A DNA stretch of 64,000 nt. Origin: Impatiens glandulifera (taxonomy: Eukaryota; Streptophyta; Magnoliopsida; Ericales; Balsaminaceae). Both the position numbers and the translations under genes were made by a program. Below the pieces are notes generated by a model. The model saw nothing but the letters and a program-made list of their open reading frames with translations, had not been told where the DNA came from and did no database searches. This document shows positions 1-12,450 of this stretch, in pieces. Location of the stretch: positions 11,300,376-11,364,375 of the forward strand of contig NC_061863.1 in assembly GCF_907164915.1 (NCBI RefSeq), written 5' to 3'. Numbering within the stretch: the first letter of the stretch is position 1; each line of letters starts with the position of its first letter.

Positions 1-31
<31 letters not shown>

Positions 32-2457
32 ATTTTATTTATTTTGGAATATACATATATTTTTGCAAAATATATATAATTGAAACCATTTTAAAACTAT
101 AAAGGTATACAAAATTAATATTTTAATTTTTTAAACTTCTTTCCTTTTTCAACCTTTTTATTTCCTGTTTCTAGATGGGAATGAATTTTTTTAAGAATAA
201 GTATCAAATAGGTTTATTTATTATATTTTAAAAACAAATAACTACTACCATATATATTAGTTACTAAATTATAGTTAAATGCACACAAAGTTATTGCTTT
301 ATATTAGGATAGTTTTCCATTTTTTTTTTTATTAAAACAAGCCTATTAATAATTATGACTACAACTATTACTCATTAAATATATATTTTTAATCCGAATT
401 TATTTTAAAATGGCTTGAATGATTTATATAGTCATAACCTTTTCAAATTAAAATAGTTTAAAATAAAATTAAATATAAACTTATTAAATATATAGTAATT
501 CAATAAACTAAAACTTCATTTTTACCTATAATGTAACTTGAGTGTGTAAAGATAACTTTAATTCTTTTATTGTAAAGGTAACAATAGTCTTTTATAAAGA
601 AACTTGTCTTTAGATATTTTTTTGACATTTTTACACATAATTGTTTTTTAACAATTTTTTTTTTTAAAGAAACTTATCTTTAGATATTTTTTTTGACATT
701 TGTTACAAACTTTTATTAAAAAAATTTACTTATCAAATAATTAAATTTCTTATATATATTTTGGTTAGATTGATTTAGTATTTATTTTCTAGACACTTAA
801 AAATTCATTATCAAAGCCCATCCCTCATTTTTAGCTTACCTTTGCAAATTAAGAGAATTTGAGAAAGTAATTTCACACATTATAAGCTAATTTAAATGAT
901 AAACTCAAATATAATTACTAATATCCTAATTTAATAATAATAATTTATTATCATTTTAATAAAATTAAGGAGGTTTGTCGTATAAACTTAAATAAATATG
1001 TTTAATAATTTTTTTATATCATTAGAGTGTGATTAATAAATAAATTGTAGTTAATAAGCTAAATGTTATTAACAAATAAGCCAATAAAATTAAACCTTAA
1101 ATTTAATTCTTTATCTTAATCGGACATAATTAAAATTAATAAAATTAAAAATACAAAAAATAAAATTATAGTGATGTACACGTATATCTGCATTTTGCAA
1201 GTTGGTGAACAAAAAGCTACTTTACGCCACACGTGGCCGTATTCTATCTGACACGTGCTCATTACACGCGGACCCTCCATTTCCTTGTCTTATTCAATCA
1301 AAATCCATTCCACACCCCCAACTAACATGATCAATTCAAATGATATTTAAATTTATTATTTTTATTAAAAAAATATAATTATTATTAATTCAAATGATAT
1401 TTGTTTATAATTTATTTAAATTTATCTTTTTATTAAAAAAATTATAAACAATATCAACAAAATTAAAACAATTAAGCTAAATAAAAATTTAAATAATATG
1501 ATAAATTTATAATAATTAAATTTATAACCAAAAAAATTCAAAATCTTATAATTTTTAAGTTAACTTCAAAGATTCAACGAATGATTAAGAAGAAAAAGTC
1601 GAATAAATAAATGAATGACAAACTTTAGAAGATTTATAAAGACAATTAATAATCAAATGATTTTTTTGTGAAGGAATAACTAACCGTATATATTAAAATA
1701 ATGAAAAACTCATATAAAAAATGATAGGTAAAATTTGTAAAAGTGTCTCAAACTGAAGAATCTATTTTAGTAACTCTTTATTAAAATAATAAAAAATAAT
1801 TATAAATTTAATAATTTTATCTCTTTACATATTGAACAGCAAACGACTCACCAACAATAATTAGAAAATTATAAATATACAGAATGAAAAATCAAATCGA
1901 CTAAACAAGATGTCCACCGAATAAAACACAACCATAACTCAAATTGGAGCGGTGAAAAAATGTAAAATAAAAACTTACCTAATGGAATTTTAATTTTTTT
2001 TAAAAGAGAAATATTTATTTGTAATTATAATATGAACCAGTATTAATAATTAAAATGAATTTAATGGTTAAAAACTTAACTAATCAAATCACTTACAACA
2101 CCTATCTATTTATCTACCTTATTATTTTATAATCAAATTATTTAAATAATTAGTTAAAATAATAATTCATTATAAAAATTCACATCAAACAAGCCCTTAG
2201 AATAATAATTCATTATATTTAATAAAGATATTATAATAATTTAATCTAAATAATTCACTATGATTAAAATATTTTTAAATAATTTAGATTCTTTCTTAAA
2301 TAAACCCACATCAAACAAGCCCCTAAAATTCATGTATATCCATATGAATAATTTAATGTAGTTTTAAGATAGATATTGACTAAGTTTTACTATAGTAAAC
2401 AATTCCCACTATATTAAAAAGATGAAGATAAATCTTAGAAAAAAGAAAGAAAAAAAA
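1..2457. other. AT-rich intergenic DNA, no gene seen
   Basis: No reading frame resembling a protein family is visible on either strand. The sequence is mostly A/T runs, with a TA dinucleotide run at 1-28. The one compositionally distinct patch is the G-box pair near 1226-1258, listed separately. Confidence 0.6.
1226..1258. promoter_or_regulatory. Two G-box/ABRE-like sites
   Basis: Two CACGTG palindromes lie 22 bp apart (1230-1235 and 1252-1257), the first in the context CCACACGTGGCC and the second GACACGTGCT. G-boxes of this kind bind bZIP/bHLH factors, and paired ABREs are typical of ABA-responsive promoters. No gene start is visible nearby, so they may belong to a minus-strand gene beyond the left edge. 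Their clustering in an AT-rich background is seen; the function is inferred. Confidence 0.4.
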
Positions 2458-2750
2458 TGTTGGGTTTAGTGGATGTCTTGTCTAACTCCCCTATGTCATC
2501 TTGCTATTTTATTGTGATTTATTTTTCATATGATAATATCTTATAAAATGTATAAATATAAAGTTAAATATGTACAATTAATTAACTTATGGGTATTGTT
2601 TAAGGTTTTGAGCTATAAATACCTTGACATGCAAATAATTCACTATAACTCAAAACCTTAAGGAGTACTCTCAAGTGTATTACCTCTTTTTAAGTCTCGG
2701 GTTTGGAGAGTTCTATATGATACTAGAATAATTTTCGTACAATCCACACA
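2458..2750 (+). mobile_element. Possible solo LTR (Copia-like)
   Basis: The stretch starts TGTTGG and ends in CCACA, as Copia LTRs do, and holds a TATAAATA box at about 2614-2621 followed by a transcript-leader-like segment. A 15-bp inverted repeat with one mismatch (2602-2616 with 2645-2659) brackets the TATA box. No matching target duplication was found, so this is a weak call; it could equally be an isolated promoter remnant. Confidence 0.3.
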
Positions 2751-3109
2751 GATAAAAATATAAATAAATAAAATAATATGTATTCAATGTTTAAAATTCT
2801 TAATAAATCACGAATAATATATTAAAATAAAAAATACTCTCATTTCACATTTTATTCACTTCGGTAAATTAATTTATCTTCTCACATATTTCATCACATA
2901 TTTTTTCTTAATGAACATCTTATCTCGTGATCTTACATTTTCACTTTGGTCAATCAAATATTTGATTCATATTTTTTAACATTTAGCATAGTGACCTCAC
3001 ACGTTGGTCAATCAAATATTTGATTAATATTTTTTAACCACTTTCAATTAATATCGATTTATTATTCCTCGACAAACCACATCACGATCACACTTGATTA
3101 AATGGTTAT

Positions 3110-4031
3110 AATTGTTTTGTTAGTTAGTTAAAAATGTGAACTTATATTTTAAAATGTCCCGCATTCATCAAATTTAGTGTTTAATTTAAAATATAAAGTT
3201 TTATTAGCCTAGTTTGTTAAAGGGTTATATTTGTAAATTGCAAGTTCGAAACAAACATATAACATTTATTATTTTATTTTTAACCGTTTAAAGTTTATGG
3301 GCGGGTCAACCCACAATCCGACCCAAGTATTCATTTACTCTCACATATATATCCAAATTAACCACAACTCTCGACCCGATAATCTGGACACTTTGAAATT
3401 AAGCATAATTATATATAAATTAGTTAGTTAAAAAATTAAACTTATATTGTTAAAATTTCCCGCGTTCTTCAAATTTGGTGTTAAATTTAAAATGTTATTA
3501 GCCTACTTGGTTAAAAAATTGTACTTGTTTTGTAATGTTGTAAATTCGAAACATATATATAGCATTTTTAATTTTATTTTTAACCATTTTAAGTTTATGG
3601 GCGGATCAACCCATAATCCGACTCAAATATCCATTTATTTCCACATATATATCCAAATTAACCACAACTCTCGACCCAGCAATCCGGATACTTTGAAATT
3701 AAGCATAATTATATATGTATAGATTAGTTAGTTAAAAAGTTAAACTTATATTGTTAAAATGTTCCGCGTTCATCAAATTTGGTGTTGAATTTAAAATATA
3801 AAGTCTTATTAGCCTAGTTGGTTAAAATGTTATACTTGTTTTTGTTTAGATTGAAAATTCGAAACATACACATATCATTTTTTATTTTATTTTTAACCGT
3901 TTAAGTTTATGGACGGGTCAACCCACAATCTAACCAAATATCCATTAATCTCACATATATATATCTAAAATAATCACAGCTCTCGACCCGGTAATCCAAG
4001 TATTTTGAAATTAAGAATCAATATATAAATA
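3110..4031 (+). repeat. Tandem array of ~300-bp SINE-like units (3 copies)
   Basis: Three direct units of about 300 bp (near 3120-3420, 3421-3722 and 3723-4031). Each has a box-A-like motif (TAGCCTAGTTGGTTAAA in the third) followed some 35-45 bp later by a box-B-like motif (AAGTTCGAAAC or AAATTCGAAAC), the spacing of an internal tRNA-type pol III promoter. Each then carries a conserved 3' segment around GGGCGGGTCAACCCACAATC and CTCGACCCG. The same unit recurs at 13558-13990. A tRNA-derived SINE multiplied in tandem is the likeliest reading; a satellite that happens to contain such boxes is the alternative. Confidence 0.6.
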
Positions 4032-6331
4032 TATATATATATATATTAGAGACCATAACATTCAAATATCGAGTAATTGTAATTTTAAAAATATTAAAAA
4101 AATTGATTTAAATAAATTCTCAAACTAATTAAAGTTTTACGATTTTAAAGAATCTTATAATTTTATGATTTTACACCATTTTTAATTTTTTCTATTTTAT
4201 TTTATTATTGTATAAGATCTTACAAAAAGTAACAAAAAGATAATTAATTGGTAAGAGTCGACTTAAGAGACCAAAATGTTACAAGTCCGATTTTATTCTT
4301 GGTTGAATCGAACCACTTAGAAAAAGAAAATAAGAATAACTTAAAATTAACCTCCCATCCCAAATCAGAATACAAGATTCATCCATTACTCCTTATTGGT
4401 CAATAATTATAAAGGTATATTATTGGTCATATGGGTATGTCCAAACAAAGAACATAGAAGATGAATATATCAAAATTAATAATTATTCACATCACTATCA
4501 CTAAACTTGAGAGGATCAGCATAAAATTATCTTTGGAAATGTATCCCATTTTGTCCCTTATTGGATTGCATCACCATGTAGTATTAAAGACGACAATTTT
4601 AATATTTTAAAACATTTCAGTTCAACCTATATAATAAAATTCCAGTTTTATTATTATATTGCCTAAATTAGAATTGTTCTTATTTGAAATATTTGTTTGA
4701 CTTTCAGGTTTCATATTTATATTTTTTTTTTAAGCTTGCCGATTTTGAATTTGATATATTATTATTTAAAACAATAAATTCAATTAATAATCACAACTAA
4801 CATGAAAATTGAATTGACCAAGTACAAAACTAAATAAAAAAATGTAATCATGAATTAAAAAGAAAAAGTAGTCATGGGCGGTGATAACAAATAATATTCC
4901 ACATTCTAAGGTAAATATTATGAGTTTTATAGCTTTAAATTTGGACATTAAATGTATCTTGATTCGATTTTATAAATTTTTGGATATCCAAATTCATACA
5001 TTCAATCATTTATATTCAACCGACTATAAATTAATTTGGATAAAATTTAATATTAATTAAACATAATTAACTATATATACAAATACCAACATAATAATAC
5101 TATTTTTTTTTAACTAAACAAAGACAGAAAGATATATAAAATTGTTATATCAGTAAAATTTATTTATTTGTACATCATAACTTTAACTAATATATTTTTA
5201 GGTGCATATCAAATTTGTTTGGTTATTTAAATACATCTATCCGACTTAATATATCCATTTTTATCATATAAAAACTTTATATTAATTTAATACAATATTT
5301 ATCTGTTTAAATTGGATTATAGAGTTGTTAGACCAAATTCTGAATTTCACACCTTGTAATTATTTGATATTGGTTATTAGAGGGATTTTAATGTTTTTAT
5401 TTTTTATTTTGATAGAATCTTGAGGTTATTTGTTTTCTAAAGTTAAATTATTATAATGTTCATAAATAATTTATTTTTTATTAGGGTTAATTCTAATTGA
5501 ATTAAATAAAGAGTTACAGATAGAATATTAATTTTTAAACAATAAAAAATAAAAATATTGGATAATATATATATTTAAATATAAAATTTGAATGAAAATA
5601 ATAAATAATCATAATTTCTTGAGGGTGAGAGAACAAACCTAGCAAATCAATAAAACGGTGTCGGAATAATCTCTACACAAAATTATAAACGACAATGAAA
5701 TTTGTTTTTGCTCAAGGGTTGATAATCAATATCGAAAATTCTTTCAAATTTATACTATCTACAAATATGATTCAAATAACGAGAAACTCTTAAAAATAAA
5801 AAATAAAAAAGTAAAAAGAGCCCCTAGAAAAAACTAAATTCCAAAAACATTTTATTAGAAATTCTAAATCTAATAATATAATCTCATTTTTTTTTTGTTG
5901 TAAAGAAGTACGTGTTTAATAAATAATCATCAATATGATTTGAGAGTATAAGCAGACGACCAAAAATAATTGAGAGTTTTTCAAATTAAAAAAATTTGAG
6001 ACGATAAACCCGATCCACATAAATAAATACAACACAAACTCCAAATTTGAAGGTTTAAAAGAGAAACAAGACACTTTCTCTATACTATAAAAGTTATCTA
6101 ATGAACACCCTTCAATGCTATAAAAGTTATCTAATGGAATATAAAAGATGATAACTACCATCAAACTAGTTGATAGATAGTCTTTCTAACTTGCTTAAAA
6201 AAATAACATTTATTTTAAAGCCAACTAAAAATAAAAAAATAAATCTCATACATATACTATTTAAACTCAACAAGAATATCAAAATCAGTAATCTATATAT
6301 ATCTATAATTTTTTTTTGCTGTAATCTACAG

Positions 6332-6371
<40 letters not shown>

Positions 6372-6400
6372 AAAAAAAAAATAAAAAAGTGAAGATTTTT
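4032..6400. other. AT-rich intergenic DNA with small repeats
   Basis: No convincing gene. The 82-codon frame at 5916-6164 (minus) is made partly of a short direct repeat (CTATAAAAGTTATCTAAT twice) and looks spurious. A TA run lies at 6338-6366, just 3' of the ERF gene. Confidence 0.55.
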
Positions 6401-6408
6401 GCCCAAGT

Positions 6409-8432
6409 TTAGAAACCAGAAGGAGGAGGAGGTGGTGGGAAATAACTTGAACTCGTCCATGGCGGCGCCGGAAAATCCAATTTCCCATCTCGATTCTGCA
6501 ACTGCCTAAAATACTCCATTTGTTCTTCATTAGTAATCAACTGTTCATCAGAATATTGTGATTGATTAACCGTAGAAGACGATGCCGCCGCCGCCGAAAC
6601 CGAAGAATCCGTCGCCGGCGAAGAAGAAGCAAACAACATATGATGCAGTAAATCACGATGTCCACCATTAAAATCAACATTACTCTGCAACAACTGTGAA
6701 TAACATCTATACTCTCTTTCACTAGCAGTTTCCATCAATGGCTGAAATTGAGTAACCATCCCTGCCGTCTGAACAGAAACCGGTGCCGCCGACGCCGGTA
6801 ACGGCGACGGCGGAGGAAGCTGTCTGACATTTTCGGGGAAATTGAGTTTTGCTCTGTTTCCTCGAAATCTCAGAGCTGCTTCGTCATAAGCGAGGGCTGC
6901 CGCCTCGGCCGTGTCGAATGTTCCTAGCCAAACACGAGCAGCCTTATTTGGGTCTCTTATTTCGGCAGCAAATTTTCCCCATGGTCTATGTCTTACTCCT
7001 CTGTATCTTTTTCTTGTTTCTTGTTTAGTTTCTATGTTTGATGTTTCTTGTTGTTGTATTACTGTCGCTAATGTTGCGTCGCTATTTGTGCTTAAACCGC
7101 CGCTGTTTCCTACACTTTGTAAAGTAGCTTCTCCTTGCACTATAAGAGAGGAGATTGCATGTAAAAAGTTAATGAAAAAACCAAGAATGTGTTTAAAAGA
7201 AAACATCCCTTTAACCCAATTTTTCGTGATATCATGAAAACATAACACATTTAGGAAGAAGAACACCCTTCAAATATGCACACTAAGAAGTTACACAACT
7301 CTAGTAAGAACTCGATAAGTGATAACGTACCAAATCTTATTGATATAAAGATATTTATTAATGAACAAATGACATGACATTTAAATTATGTGAAAAGCTT
7401 TATTAAATGAAAGTAACATTATAATTTTGTTGATTCTTATGTATGTGCATGGTCGGCTCGTAAGTTAGTTAGACTTAGCCTAAGACAACCCTTACCAAGT
7501 AGCTCGAAAACAATGTTTGAACTTGGGTCACAACATGAATTAACATAACTACACTATGTCATTTTTTTAATTATTATACGAAATTATTACATTTAATGTA
7601 AAATAGAAAAACAAGAACAAATATATTTTGCTCTCCTAGTAGGCACACCAAATCTTCAAGACTATAGAGCCCTTATTATAGTCCATGAATCAATGAACAA
7701 AGAATATGGACATATAAAATTAAGTGTATAATTTTTTATTGAACAAAACTGCCTATGTTAATTAATTGTTAAACAAGTGAAAATCATCGACACGATCAAT
7801 AAAAAAATTAGAAAAACACATAGTCATGAACAAAATAACAAATACATAAAATATATAACCATGTCAACTACTATATGATTGAAATTTTCAAAAGAAGAGA
7901 ATCAATATCTCTATTGAATTCAAATTATTCAATTATCATATATGGGTTAATGAAATTTAAGGCATTCCAAATAACATGGATTAATGAAATAGTTCATCTT
8001 TTCTAAGAACAAAACAAAAAAACATAGAAAGAGTTTGAATATTGAATATGAGAACATACCATTTGAAACACGAGAAGGCAATTCCAATAATGATCCACTA
8101 AAGATAGAACCTCCTCCTTCTTCCCTTCTCCTTTTCTGCCCCGACGAAGAACTTGTGCTCGAAACCGGATTACTCGCCGAAGAACCGACAAATCCCCTCC
8201 TAAAATCAAAATACTGTTGAAAACCAGACGGTTGTGGTCGTTCATAATTAGAAACAACACGATTCATAGGTGGAAGCATGGCCGACAATTCTCCAACTTC
8301 ACCATAGCCAGAAAACAAAGGCAAATCAGAATTAGCTCCCCCTTCATCTGTTTCCTTCGCAGCAGTTGGCTCCCGAAGTTGGGTAAATTCCCCTGTTTCT
8401 CGTGGATTCGCCACCTTATTAAGAAGAAACAA
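6409..8432 (-). CDS. AP2/ERF transcription factor, ABR1/ERF110-like (group X)
   Basis: Nuclear DNA-binding regulator of the ethylene-response-factor family. Two exons: 8432-8060 and 7139-6409. The intron is phase 1 (donor GGTATGT at 8059, acceptor ATAG ending at 7140), and the splice joins the frames exactly, giving about 367 residues. Exon 1 carries low-complexity Ser and a basic SGQKRRRE stretch, as in ABR1-type ERFs. Exon 2 holds one AP2 domain of about 60 residues, from [13 protein letters not shown] through WLGTF and [11 protein letters not shown] to AKLNFPENV, then Ser/Pro/Gln-rich sequence. Oddity: no in-frame ATG lies between the upstream stop and the conserved-looking [13 protein letters not shown]; the first codon taken is TTG at 8432. 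The first in-frame ATG (8279) would lose 51 residues. An upstream coding exon, non-AUG initiation or a lost start are all possible. The family call is secure; the exact start is not. Confidence 0.85.
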
Positions 8433-8765
8433 AGCTCGATCAAGACAAATACAAACCGACCCAATTTCTCTTTCGATGAAATTAAGAAAACCCTTTTGAC
8501 TATTCGTTCAAATTCCGAGAAAGATGAGAGCTTTGATGAAGAAAAGATGGAATTGATAAGTTTGGTCGAAGAAATGATTGTTTTTAAGAGATTAACAAAC
8601 GTGCGTTCGCCGAACTCTTGAGTTATGTTCACATAGATAAGTTTGACTAGTCATTGGATATGATACGTGTTTCTTCACTAGAAAGAACTGTTCCAGCTTC
8701 ACTATAAAATCATAAAATATAAATGTTTTTAAGAGAGAGAAAAGAAAAAGATTATCTTTGAAGGG

Positions 8766-8781
8766 AATATATATATATATT
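8766..8781 (-). promoter_or_regulatory. TATA-like box of the ERF gene
   Basis: An ATATATATATAT run on the minus strand is followed about 25 bp downstream by a CT-rich leader (TCTTTTTCTTTTCTCTCTC), typical of plant transcription starts. That would put the start near 8740 and make a 5' leader of about 300 nt with short upstream ATG frames. Confidence 0.45.
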
Positions 8782-8873
8782 CAATACTTTGAATTTAACG
8801 TTTGATGACACATGAAGTTACATGTTTGGGAAGATAATCCATCTAAGAAGAACTCTTTCGATGACAGAGTATG

Positions 8874-8926
8874 ATAAAAAATAAAAAATAAAAAATAAAA
8901 AAATAAAAAATAAAAAAAAAATGGAG
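8874..8926. repeat. AAAAAT simple repeat
   Basis: Repeated AAAAAT units with small length changes. Simple-sequence DNA with no other content visible. Confidence 0.8.
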
Positions 8927-9229
8927 AAAGACAAAGTATTAACTATTTGAGATACACGTGTAATATATAGAGATGTGTTTGATATTTGAGGTGGACAAAA
9001 AGCACATTGAGAGAACTTATCTTATTCGGTAGGATTTTTTTTTCTAAAATTTAAAAAATATTATTTTTTTTATATTCTTTTATAAAAAAAATAATTTTAA
9101 AAAATTACCTTTCAAAATCTAAACCAAATTTATGAACAAGCCCAAAAATGATATAATCAAATTAAGAACATCTTGAGTATGTTTTTTTTTTTTTAAAATA
9201 AACTTTATTTATTTACAAAATGTTGATGG

Positions 9230-9686
9230 ATGTGATTTTGGAGACAGTTGGATGGGGGCACTCTTGTGTTTCAACCCCACTATTACTATTATGAATAGTT
9301 GTGAGGCAGCCTCTATGATAAGCAAGTGAATGGGGCCGGTGCGTGGCGAACGGAATGGTTCATCAAGCAATTTCTCGCCTTAACTCCCTAAATAGGAAGA
9401 GGGGTACTTTACAAATAAGTGTAATTTCTTCCGATTGTAGTAACCCTCTTGAGATTTTATTGGAGCTTTGTTAAGTTTGGACGGACCAATCAAAAGTCGC
9501 GGTTAAGTGGGGAGGCAGAAGTAATAGCATTGTTGTGTGAAGTAATGTCAACCATTATACCCTCGAAGCAATTTATATCGTGTAGATCACAAAGGTGTAG
9601 GAGGAAAATAATTTTTTCTGATATTAGGGAGGTGCTTTTGATTTAGTTCTAATATCTTCTTGTCTCAACAAAAAAAAAAAAAAAAA
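9230..9686 (+). other. Possible poly(A)-ended retroposon remnant
   Basis: A patch of less AT-rich sequence (GGATGGGGGCACTC, GGGGCCGGTGCGTGGCG and others) ends in an A17-18 tract at 9669-9686. It includes a 65-codon open frame (9449-9646) with no family I recognise. The layout fits the 3' end of a LINE or a processed transcript inserted on the plus strand. I found no clear flanking duplication, so origin is open. Confidence 0.3.
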
Positions 9687-11886
9687 CTTTTGGATTCTTT
9701 CCAACAGAAATAAAGAAATCTCACATTTATTTATTTATTTTTTAATCATTTCAATCCTTTTGTGTGAAACGCATACGATCAATGGTCAAAGAGTACATTG
9801 CCTTGTGATTTTGAGGATGAGTATTTTTTAATATAAATTTTTCTAAAAATTGTGTTGGTCTGAAATTATACTAAAATTTGTTCTGAAATAATTTCTAGAT
9901 GCATCTGGTTACATCTATTAAGAGAATAAGTGTAATTTTAAATTATATTTTTATAAATTTGGTAGATTTGTATATTAATTTATATTTAAAAAAAATATTT
10001 TTGTTTATTTAATTTAACATTATAATTGAATGATACAATAAAAAAATATATTATTTTTGAAAGATATTTTTACATGATATTTGAAGTTTAAACACTATTA
10101 GTAATAATCCAAAAATCACAAAAATACTTGTTTGAGAAAAAAAAAAACAAATTAAAATCAAGTCAATATATAAACTCAATAAATAATTTTAAAATATTTA
10201 ATTATCAAAATATATCAGATAATAATATACTCTTTTATTTTTATTTTAAATATAATTTTCTATTTTTTAATTGAATTGATACCTAAAATATTTTTGATGA
10301 CTTTAAAAATATTTTTAAAATTTAATTATATATTCTTATTTTATAATTAAACTTTTTAAATAATTATTTGTTAATATTATTTAATTTACTCAAATAAAAC
10401 AATAAAAAAATAACATTACAATATTAGAATTAAAATAGTATTCTTATATTAAATAATAAAATTTATTCTGATAATTAAAATATGACAAATTATAACAATT
10501 TTTAAATAAGTTATACGATGAATTAAACAAAATCAATAAATATGTAAAATAAACTTAAAATCAAACCAACTCTAGAACTATAAAAAGATATATTTGAGAT
10601 ATAGGTGTATAATATTTAGTCGAACCGAATTCGAATTCACATAATTCGAATAAATTGAATTTGAATTTTATTTTGAGTTTTCAAATCGAATTTAAATTAA
10701 TTCGAATTCATATATGGTTTTTAATTTGATTTTTATGTTGGGAAAATCAAACCGAAAACCTAATTTATTTTTATTATTTATTTTATATTATATAATTTAA
10801 AACATATAATTTTAAATATAATTTATTATATAATATATTAAACCTCAAATTCGATTCAGCTTTCGAATTAACCCAATAAATTAAAAAAACCCAAAACCAA
10901 TAAACTCAACTATCCCAAAAAAATTACCAGTGAACACTCCTAAGTCCAGCCGCCCCAGGCACCAATTAACATTTGTTGTTTCCAAACAACAAATGTTTAC
11001 ATAAAAATGAATAGACAACCAAACAATTTTAAGTGTACTGTATTATATTTGTAATTTATTTTAGTTTTATAAAAATGAATGTTAATTTACAAATTTAAAA
11101 TAAATTTGTCACTATTCAGAATAAGGAAACTTCATGTATACTATTTAATTTATTTGTAACTATACTTTACTCTTACATTTTATTGAAAATTCTTGTTTAC
11201 ATTTTTTTTGTACCCACTATTCTTATCTTGTATGGTCTTGATTTGGAGGATGATTTTGATATTATAAGAGTACTGTGAGAATAGTTTGAGAAAAAAAGAA
11301 GACATAATATATAGTTATAATTTCAAATAGAGATATTCAAATTTGAATGCGATCGCGTGAATTATGAGAGTCTAACCTTGGGACGGATTTTTGACCGAAA
11401 ATTGGGGGTAGTGGAAAAAAACCGAAAGATGCTGACAAAAAATCACAACAAAATTATAATTACTCGTACAATTCTGTAACCTCCCCGAACTTTTTAAAAC
11501 ATAAAAATGGATAATAGAAAAATTGAAGAAATGTTTTAATGTATGAAAATTAAGAAAATGACATTTATATATGCATATATAATAATTTTTTCAAATATTG
11601 AGCAAATGTTTTATTTGGAAAACTTAGGAAGGTCGACGTATCTTTCTATTTGAAAAGAAACTAGTGCGATGTCTACCATAATTGCCCAAATCTAAATTTA
11701 AGACATTTTTTGTAAAGTGAATTCATAACTTTCGGTTTCTTATGAAACACACGTTTAAATTAATAGACTAATCATAATAACTTATCTATGACATAGGTAA
11801 TAATTAGTAATTTTATTAAATAATAATTATTTTTTTGTTAATATACATTTTCATTTCTACTTCTGATTGACTCCGACGTTCTCTCC
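9687..11886. other. AT-rich intergenic DNA
   Basis: No gene recognised. The stretch 10615-10730 is built from short GAATTCGAAT-type motifs (TTCGAATTCG variants), a simple-sequence style often seen in plant repeats. A perfect short hairpin at 10968-10997 is listed separately. Confidence 0.5.
10968..10997. repeat. Perfect 14-bp inverted repeat, 2-bp loop
   Basis: AACATTTGTTGTTT (10968-10981) and its exact reverse complement (10984-10997) are separated by CC. It could extrude as a hairpin. It may be a terminator-like or MITE remnant; no associated gene is visible. Confidence 0.8.
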
Positions 11887-12011
11887 TCTCCCACCAGTGG
11901 CGGACCCAGAAATATTTTCTCGGGGGGGCCAAATACATAGTAACGTAGCATTTTTTGGCGATCAAATAAATGCATTTTTTAATTAAAATTTTACTCGGTA
12001 ATTACATAAAA

Positions 12012-12078
12012 ATACTAACAAGCACAATTACAAAATACTAACAAGCACAATTACAAAATACTAACAAGCACAATTACT
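12012..12078. repeat. 23-bp tandem repeat, three copies
   Basis: ATACTAACAAGCACAATTACAAA is repeated nearly exactly three times inside the hAT relic, next to the transposase remnant. Probably replication slippage. Confidence 0.85.
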
Positions 12079-12079
12079 A

Positions 12080-12450
12080 AATTATTCTTGTCCATGAGTC
12101 GGTACAAAAAGAAGACAAAATATCTTCATTACGTTGACTATACCAATCAATCAATTCAAGAAAATTACCTTTATTTGATGAACTACTTGACTCATCATGT
12201 CTTCGAAAAGGTATATAATCCTTGCGTCAATAGAAAGTGTGTTACATCAAACATTGTCGTTAAACGGGTGCAATAATTTATTTCTATATCACGACCATGT
12301 GTACGTAAAACGTTTCTCATGTTATGTCTTTGATCTTGAAATGATTCAAATTGATTTCTAGCTTCATTATGACAACTATTTGAAGTTCCCATATGTCGAT
12401 TGAATCTTTCTAATGCCCTTTTTCAATTTTTGTACCCATCTCCTATAAAG
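12080..12450 (-). pseudogene. hAT transposase fragment (TTF-type zinc finger/DUF4371 type)
   Basis: Fragment of the N-terminal part of a hAT transposase of the class annotated in plants as zinc finger MYM-type 1-like or TTF-type proteins. Visible in order on the minus strand: GDGYKNWKK, a frame change, then MGTSNSCHNEARNQFE, then RTHGRDIEINYCTRL and FLLTQGL, a second frame change, then RHDESSSSSNKGNFLELI and CTDSWTR. The order and wording match the family, where a fold near NSxHN...C is followed by YRTRL and RFLLRQG. At least two frameshifts and lack of the catalytic core show that it is dead. It lies wholly inside the hAT ends and shares their history. Confidence 0.75.

Noticed and set aside
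4240..4320. tRNA-like boxes (TTGGTAAGAG, ACAAGTCCGATTT) considered as a tRNA gene or SINE
   Set aside because: No cloverleaf pairing is evident, box B departs from GGTTCGA, and no repeat copy or empty site supports it.
5916..6164. 82-codon hydrophobic frame
   Set aside because: Contains a duplicated NFYSIE segment from a simple DNA repeat; no promoter, splice or homology support.
7947..8060. C-terminal extension of ERF exon 1 read through the intron
   Set aside because: The GGTATGT donor at 8059 joins perfectly to the acceptor at 7140 and continues into the AP2 exon; the extension is intronic.
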